Shown here in pieces: positions 60,649 through 64,000 of a stretch of 64,000 nucleotides of DNA (positions are counted from its first letter, which is position 1; each line of letters opens with the position of its first letter). This DNA comes from DATFRX01 sp035630615. Lineage in GTDB: Bacteria; Actinomycetota; Actinomycetes; Propionibacteriales; Nocardioidaceae. Both the position numbers and the translations under genes were made by a program. The notes beneath the pieces are model-generated. The model did no database searches. It was not told where the DNA came from and worked only from the letters and a program-made list of their open reading frames with translations. The stretch is taken from NCBI GenBank assembly GCA_035630615.1, contig DASQKI010000079.1, positions 1 to 64,000 on the forward strand, written 5' to 3'.

Positions 60649-61308
60649 ATGAGAAAGCTCGTGGTGGACACGTTTCTGACACTCGACGGCGTCATGCAGG
60701 GCCCCGGCGCAGCCGAGGAGGACCCGACGGGCGGGTTCACCCACGGCGGCTGGTCGGCCACCTACTGGGACGACCTGATCGACGAGGTCAAGTTGGCATG
60801 GATGGGGCGGCCCTTCGACCTGCTGCTCGGCCGGAAGACGTACGAGATCTTCGCTGCCTTCTGGCCCTTTGTGCACGAGCCGCCCGCCGACATCCTGAAC
60901 TCCGCCCGCAAGTACGTCGCGTCGCGGACGCTCGACCGGGTCGAGTGGGACAACTCGACGCTGCTCGAGGGCGACGTGGCCGACGCCGTCGCGGGGCTCA
61001 AGGCCCAAGACGGACCCGAGATCCAGGTGCACGGCAGCGGCAACCTGATCCAGACGCTGCTGGAGCACGACCTGGTCGACGAGATCCGGCTGATGGTCTT
61101 TCCGATCGTGCTCGGCACCGGCAAGCGGCTCTTCGAGAGCGGCGCCATCCCGGTCGGCCTGCGGCTCACCGACAGCAAGACGGCGAGCACCGGGGTGATC
61201 ATCGCGACGTACGAGCGCGACGGCGAGATCAACTACGGCTCGTTCGCAACGGGCGAGCCGTTCGAGGTCGAGATCGAGCGGCGCCAGCGACTCGCCGCCG
61301 CCGGGTAG
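60649..61308 (+). CDS. Dihydrofolate-reductase-family protein (RibD C-terminal-like)
   Basis: A 219-residue protein of the RibD_C fold: KLVVDTFLTLDGVMQGPGAA, LLLGRKTYEIFAAFWPFVHE, VHGSGNLIQTLLEHDLVDEI, MVFPIVLGTGKRLF. Stand-alone members are common in actinobacteria; most are not true riboflavin or folate enzymes. GAAAGGAG lies before the ATG. NADPH binding is likely by family; the substrate is unknown. Confidence 0.85.
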   Translation: MRKLVVDTFLTLDGVMQGPGAAEEDPTGGFTHGGWSATYWDDLIDEVKLAWMGRPFDLLLGRKTYEIFAAFWPFVHEPPADILNSARKYVASRTLDRVEWDNSTLLEGDVADAVAGLKAQDGPEIQVHGSGNLIQTLLEHDLVDEIRLMVFPIVLGTGKRLFESGAIPVGLRLTDSKTASTGVIIATYERDGEINYGSFATGEPFEVEIERRQRLAAAG

Positions 61309-61328
61309 GACCACGGTCGTACTCGGAG

Positions 61329-61334
61329 TAGCAT
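61329..61334 (+). promoter_or_regulatory. Putative -10 box of the mazEF transcript
   Basis: TAGCAT ends 7 bp before ATG 61342, with no Shine-Dalgarno in between, as in leaderless mRNAs. Confidence 0.4.
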
Positions 61335-61341
61335 TGTCGGT

Positions 61342-61563
61342 ATGAAGGTGAGTGTGAGCCTCCCCGCCGAAGACATCGAGTTCCTCGACGCGTACGCCGA
61401 GACCCGGGGCTATCGGTCGCGGTCGGCCGTCCTGCACCATGCCGTCGGCGCGCTTCGTACCCACGAGCTCGCGGGCGCCTATGAAGACGCGTGGGAGTCG
61501 TGGTCTGGGTCTGACGACGCGGCCGCTTGGGAGGCCGTCGCCGCCGACGGGCTCGAGTCGTAG
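61342..61563 (+). CDS. mazE: Ribbon-helix-helix antitoxin (MazE/CopG-like)
   Basis: A 73-residue protein whose N-terminus MKVSVSLPAEDIEFLDAYAE and TRGYRSRSAVLHHAVGALR fit a ribbon-helix-helix DNA-binding dimer, followed by an acidic, Trp-rich tail (EDAWESWSGSDDAAAWEAV) suited to toxin neutralisation. It shares one base with the MazF gene (TAGTG), the standard toxin-antitoxin coupling. Confidence 0.85.
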   Translation: MKVSVSLPAEDIEFLDAYAETRGYRSRSAVLHHAVGALRTHELAGAYEDAWESWSGSDDAAAWEAVAADGLES

Positions 61564-61910
61564 TGCGCCGGGGCGAGATCCGACTGGTCGACCTCGAGCC
61601 GGTTCGCGGTTCGGAGGCCGACAAGCGTCGCCCGGCCGTCGTCGTGAGCAACGATGCTGCCAACCTGGTCGCCGCTCGACTCGGTCGGGGGACCATCACC
61701 GTCGTCCCGGTCACCTCCAACGTTGAGCGGATCTATCCGTTCCAGGTCGGGCTGCCGGCCGCTGACACCGGGCTCGGGCGGGACTCGAAGGCGCAGGCCG
61801 AGCAGGTGCGCACAGTCGCCGTCGAGCGGGTCGGTAAGCGATGTGGATTGCTGCCACCGGCGCTCTCGGAAGCGCTCGACGACGCCCTCCGAATCCACCT
61901 CGCGCTGTAA
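61563..61910 (+). CDS. mazF: MazF-family endoribonuclease toxin
   Basis: A 115-residue PemK/MazF protein: RRGEIRLVDLEPVRGSEADK, RRPAVVVSND, ITVVPVTSNVERIYPFQV, SKAQAEQVRTVAVERVG. The conserved Arg (RRPAVVV) and the Ser/Thr of PVTSN point to an active mRNA interferase. GTG 61563 overlaps the antitoxin stop. Type II toxin-antitoxin module. Confidence 0.88.
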   Translation: MRRGEIRLVDLEPVRGSEADKRRPAVVVSNDAANLVAARLGRGTITVVPVTSNVERIYPFQVGLPAADTGLGRDSKAQAEQVRTVAVERVGKRCGLLPPALSEALDDALRIHLAL

Positions 61911-62009
61911 CCCGCGATCGATCCGCCAGAAACCGGCCCATGTTTGGTCGGCCCTGACATCTGGGTAAGAACCTCGTCGAAAAGATTGTCCGGAATCGAG
62001 GAGGCGGGC

Positions 62010-62420
62010 ATGGCGGGTTTGAACGGCGAAGTGTCATGGTTTTGTTGCGGCAACGCCTGGGGGCCGTGCGGCACAGCCGGCACCGGCGCGTGCGGCACCT
62101 GTCATTCGGGTAACTATCAGCACGCCTGGCCCAACACGTCAGACGCCTGCTGGGCGATCACCCGACCGGACAGCTGTGGAGTCGGGCTGAGCCGGCGTAC
62201 GTGTGGCTACGCGCACCGGACCACCAACCTCTGCAACGGCGCCGGCGTCACGACGACGATCGCCGACTGCGGTCCGCAGACCGACCTGTTCTGCGGCGAG
62301 ACCGCCTGCTGCGGAAGCAGTTGCGGTAGCAACCGGATCATCGACTTGACCCCGGCCGCGTACAGCGCGATCGCAAGCCTCTCGTCGGGGCTGTCGCCGG
62401 CGTTCGTCGACGTGGGCTGA
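62010..62420 (+). CDS. Cysteine-rich protein, methylamine-dehydrogenase-light-chain-like
   Basis: A 136-residue protein with 14 Cys at residues 12, 13, 20, 28, 31, 47, 56, 65, 75, 87, 95, 100, 101 and 105 (VSWFCCGNAWGPCG; FCGETACCGSSCGS). The small size, Cys density and MauE-like neighbour recall the disulphide-rich MauA light chain, but the tryptophan pair that forms TTQ is not convincingly present, so it is not called MauA. GAGGAGG precedes ATG 62010. No signal peptide is visible, odd for a disulphide-rich protein; it may be exported with its Tat-signal neighbour. First gene of a three-gene operon (13- and 14-bp gaps). Confidence 0.65.
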   Translation: MAGLNGEVSWFCCGNAWGPCGTAGTGACGTCHSGNYQHAWPNTSDACWAITRPDSCGVGLSRRTCGYAHRTTNLCNGAGVTTTIADCGPQTDLFCGETACCGSSCGSNRIIDLTPAAYSAIASLSSGLSPAFVDVG

Positions 62421-62433
62421 AGGAGTAGTCGCC

Positions 62434-63039
62434 ATGGCATCCACACTCGATCGACGTCGCCTCCTCACCGGGGCGGTCCTCGGCGGCACCGCCAGTCTGG
62501 TCGGCGCGACAGCATTGGGGCCGCTCGCGCCCGAGGCCGCTGGCGTCACGCGTACGCAGGCCATCGAGCCGGGCTCACCCGACCCGAACTTCGTCGAAGG
62601 CCGGATCACCGGCGTCGACGGCCACATCCTGCGGGCCACCAGCTCCGACGGGTCGTTCCACCGGATCCAGCTGACCACCGGCACCAGCGTTTGGAAGCTC
62701 CGTCCGACCACGATGGATCGGATCGAGGTCGGCGACGGCATGTACGCCCGCGGGGTCCGCATGCCCGACGGCGCCCTCGCCGCCGAGTCGATCTGGGTCA
62801 ACATCGTCAACCTGACGGTGCACATCAGCTCGATCGGTCGCAACGTCATGCACGTCGACCACCACGGCAGCAAGATCGTGGCCCATGTCGTGCCGGGCAC
62901 GAGCGCCGCGGTCTACAACGGCACGCCAGCGGTGTCGGACCTGTCGATGCTTTTGGTCGGGGGCCACGCCCAGATCATCGGCGCCTGGCACCCCGACACC
63001 AACGAGATCGACATCGCCACGGTCTACGCCGCGGCGTAG
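62434..63039 (+). CDS. Tat-exported protein of unknown function in the Cys-rich/MauE operon
   Basis: A 201-residue protein with a twin-arginine signal (TLDRRRLLTGAVLGGTASLV, cleavage near APEAAG-V). The mature part (FVEGRITGVDGHILRATSSD; IEVGDGMYARGVRMPDGALA; VGGHAQIIGAWHPDTNEIDI) is beta-rich and looks like an OB-type/DUF5666-like fold. No Cys in the mature chain. AAGGAG precedes the ATG. Position between the Cys-rich and MauE-like genes suggests it carries or scaffolds the Cys-rich partner outside the membrane; this is inference. Confidence 0.7.
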   Translation: MASTLDRRRLLTGAVLGGTASLVGATALGPLAPEAAGVTRTQAIEPGSPDPNFVEGRITGVDGHILRATSSDGSFHRIQLTTGTSVWKLRPTTMDRIEVGDGMYARGVRMPDGALAAESIWVNIVNLTVHISSIGRNVMHVDHHGSKIVAHVVPGTSAAVYNGTPAVSDLSMLLVGGHAQIIGAWHPDTNEIDIATVYAAA

Positions 63040-63053
63040 GTCGGGACGCGAAC

Positions 63054-63893
63054 ATGTTGGACCAGGTCGCCGCCCTGCAGCCGCTGCTGGTGGGGGCGGT
63101 GCTCATGTGGACCGGCAGCGGCAAGGCGTTCGGCCGGCTGGCGGAGGCGCGATCCAAGCGGTCCGCGCTGCCGCGGCTGGTCGGCGAACAGCGCGCCTAC
63201 GCCGCCTACCGAGCGACCGGCGGGGTCGAGCTGGTCGTCGCGGCGGCGCTGCTGTTGCCGCCGTGGTGGTCGGCCGACGCCCTCGCGGCCGACGCGCTGG
63301 CCACGGGGTTCGTCGGGTATCTGACGTACGCGAAGCTCGCCGCCCCGGACGCGTCGTGCGGTTGCCTGGGTTCGGCAGCGTTGCCGGTGTCGTGGCGGTC
63401 GTTGGCGCGGGCCGGCTTGCTCGTTGCCGCGAGTGCGTCGATCCTGGTCGCCGACGAGGGCTGGCCGGCCATGGTCGGCGACGACCCGGTCGTGACCGCG
63501 GGGGTCCTCGTCGCCGAGTTCGCGGTGTTCGTCGTCGTGTCGCCGGAGCTCGACCGGCGGTGGCTACTGCCGTTGCGCCGGGCGTACGTCCGGCTGACGC
63601 ATCCACTCGCCGCCGCCGATCCGACGGTCGTTCCGCTCGCGGCGACAGTGCAGCAGTTGGAGCGCAGTCCGGCGTACGGCGCGGTCGCGGGCGCGCTGCG
63701 CTCCGATATCCGCGACCACTGGGACGACGGCGACTGGCGGTTCGTGTGTTACACCGCCGAGCACGGCGAGACCGAGGGGCTCGCCGTGTTCGCCATCCCG
63801 CTCGGCCAGTACGAGCCGGACGCGGTGCGGGTCGCCATCGTCGACGAGGACACCGGCACCGCCCTCTACCGCCCGGAGCCAGCCCCGGCCTAA
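63054..63893 (+). CDS. MauE/DoxX-like redox-associated membrane protein with soluble C-terminal domain
   Basis: A 279-residue protein. Residues 1-170 hold about four helices of the MauE/DoxX type (LLVGAVLMWTGSGKAFGRLA; AYRATGGVELVVAAALLLPP) with a periplasm-side ASCGCLGSA (Cys102 and Cys104), the redox site expected for disulphide chemistry. Residues about 175-279 form a soluble domain (WRFVCYTAEHGETEGLAVFA) that MauE itself lacks. MauE is needed for disulphide formation in the MauA light chain, so this protein probably oxidises the 14-Cys protein of the same operon. Confidence 0.78.
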   Translation: MLDQVAALQPLLVGAVLMWTGSGKAFGRLAEARSKRSALPRLVGEQRAYAAYRATGGVELVVAAALLLPPWWSADALAADALATGFVGYLTYAKLAAPDASCGCLGSAALPVSWRSLARAGLLVAASASILVADEGWPAMVGDDPVVTAGVLVAEFAVFVVVSPELDRRWLLPLRRAYVRLTHPLAAADPTVVPLAATVQQLERSPAYGAVAGALRSDIRDHWDDGDWRFVCYTAEHGETEGLAVFAIPLGQYEPDAVRVAIVDEDTGTALYRPEPAPA

Positions 63894-63968
63894 CCGGCGA
63901 TAGGTCACTCGTCGCGTGAGCGAGTATGAGATCGGTGTCTGCCGCATCGTGCGCCCGCGACCGTGCCG

Positions 63969-63974
63969 TACGAT
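63969..63974 (+). promoter_or_regulatory. Putative -10 box of a leaderless transcript
   Basis: TACGAT ends 6 bp before ATG 63981 at the window end. Confidence 0.3.
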
Positions 63975-63980
63975 GGCGTC

Positions 63981-64000
63981 ATGACCAGCGTCACGCGGCG
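63981..64000 (+). CDS. Start of an unidentified gene, cut by the window end
   Basis: Only MTSVTR is visible. The start is proposed because a TACGAT box lies 6 bp upstream, as at other apparently leaderless genes here. Nothing can be said about function. Confidence 0.3.

Noticed and set aside
62010..62420. Annotation as a genuine methylamine dehydrogenase light chain
   Set aside because: No heavy-chain or other mau genes are present, export signal is missing and the TTQ tryptophans cannot be assigned.

Overview
The window is very GC-rich, densely packed DNA from a high-GC Gram-positive bacterium (Actinomycetota). Pointers are the rpsF-ssb-rpsR-rplI-dnaB block, TTGTCCACA-type DnaA boxes, F420-type luciferase-like and PPOX enzymes, many GTG/TTG starts, apparently leaderless genes and an ECF sigma factor paired with DGPF proteins. 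A Nocardioidaceae/Propionibacteriales-like organism is plausible, but I cannot fix the genus. I saw no rRNA, tRNA or CRISPR array.

Layout. 0-13.7 kb is a catabolic cluster: a branched-chain-type ABC importer (lipoprotein, LivH, a fused LivM-LivG, LivF), two related FAD oxidoreductases, an alpha/beta hydrolase of the 2,6-dihydroxypseudooxynicotine-hydrolase type, an ACMSD-like amidohydrolase, a carboxymuconolactone-decarboxylase-like protein, an EamA exporter and a two-subunit molybdenum hydroxylase. A near-palindromic motif, TGCAAACGNTTGT, recurs in its promoters, so it looks like one regulon for uptake and breakdown of an unidentified aromatic or N-heterocyclic compound. 13.8-20.3 kb holds an Erm/KsgA-like methyltransferase, LtrA, a FAD monooxygenase with a hydrolase lacking its catalytic Ser and His, a LuxR regulator with a large N-terminal region, and endonuclease IV. 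20.5-24 kb is a MacB-type ABC/FtsX pair. 24.2-33.9 kb is the ribosomal/replication block, with an RTX-repeat protein, a MocR regulator, a DUF1844 protein and a MATE exporter between rplI and dnaB. dnaB carries a 399-residue class-3 intein and is preceded by a cluster of DnaA boxes.

34-64 kb is accessory DNA made of small regulator-plus-target modules: a MerR-MFS chimera; an HxlR regulator with an enolase-superfamily enzyme and a CMD protein sharing a GCTAC-N7-GTAGC operator; GlxA-type AraC/MFS; an ECF sigma factor with two DGPF proteins; an ABC exporter behind a SoxR-like box; MarR-SDR divergent from a luciferase-hemerythrin fusion and a PPOX enzyme; MarR-MFS; mazEF; and a three-gene operon of a 14-cysteine protein, a Tat-exported protein and a MauE-like membrane protein.

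A recurring feature is a set of short (about 40-100 bp) inverted-repeat elements of several sequence families. Five sit inside or at the ends of reading frames of the catabolic cluster without breaking them, so they add peptide segments to proteins. Others lie between genes, often convergent ones.
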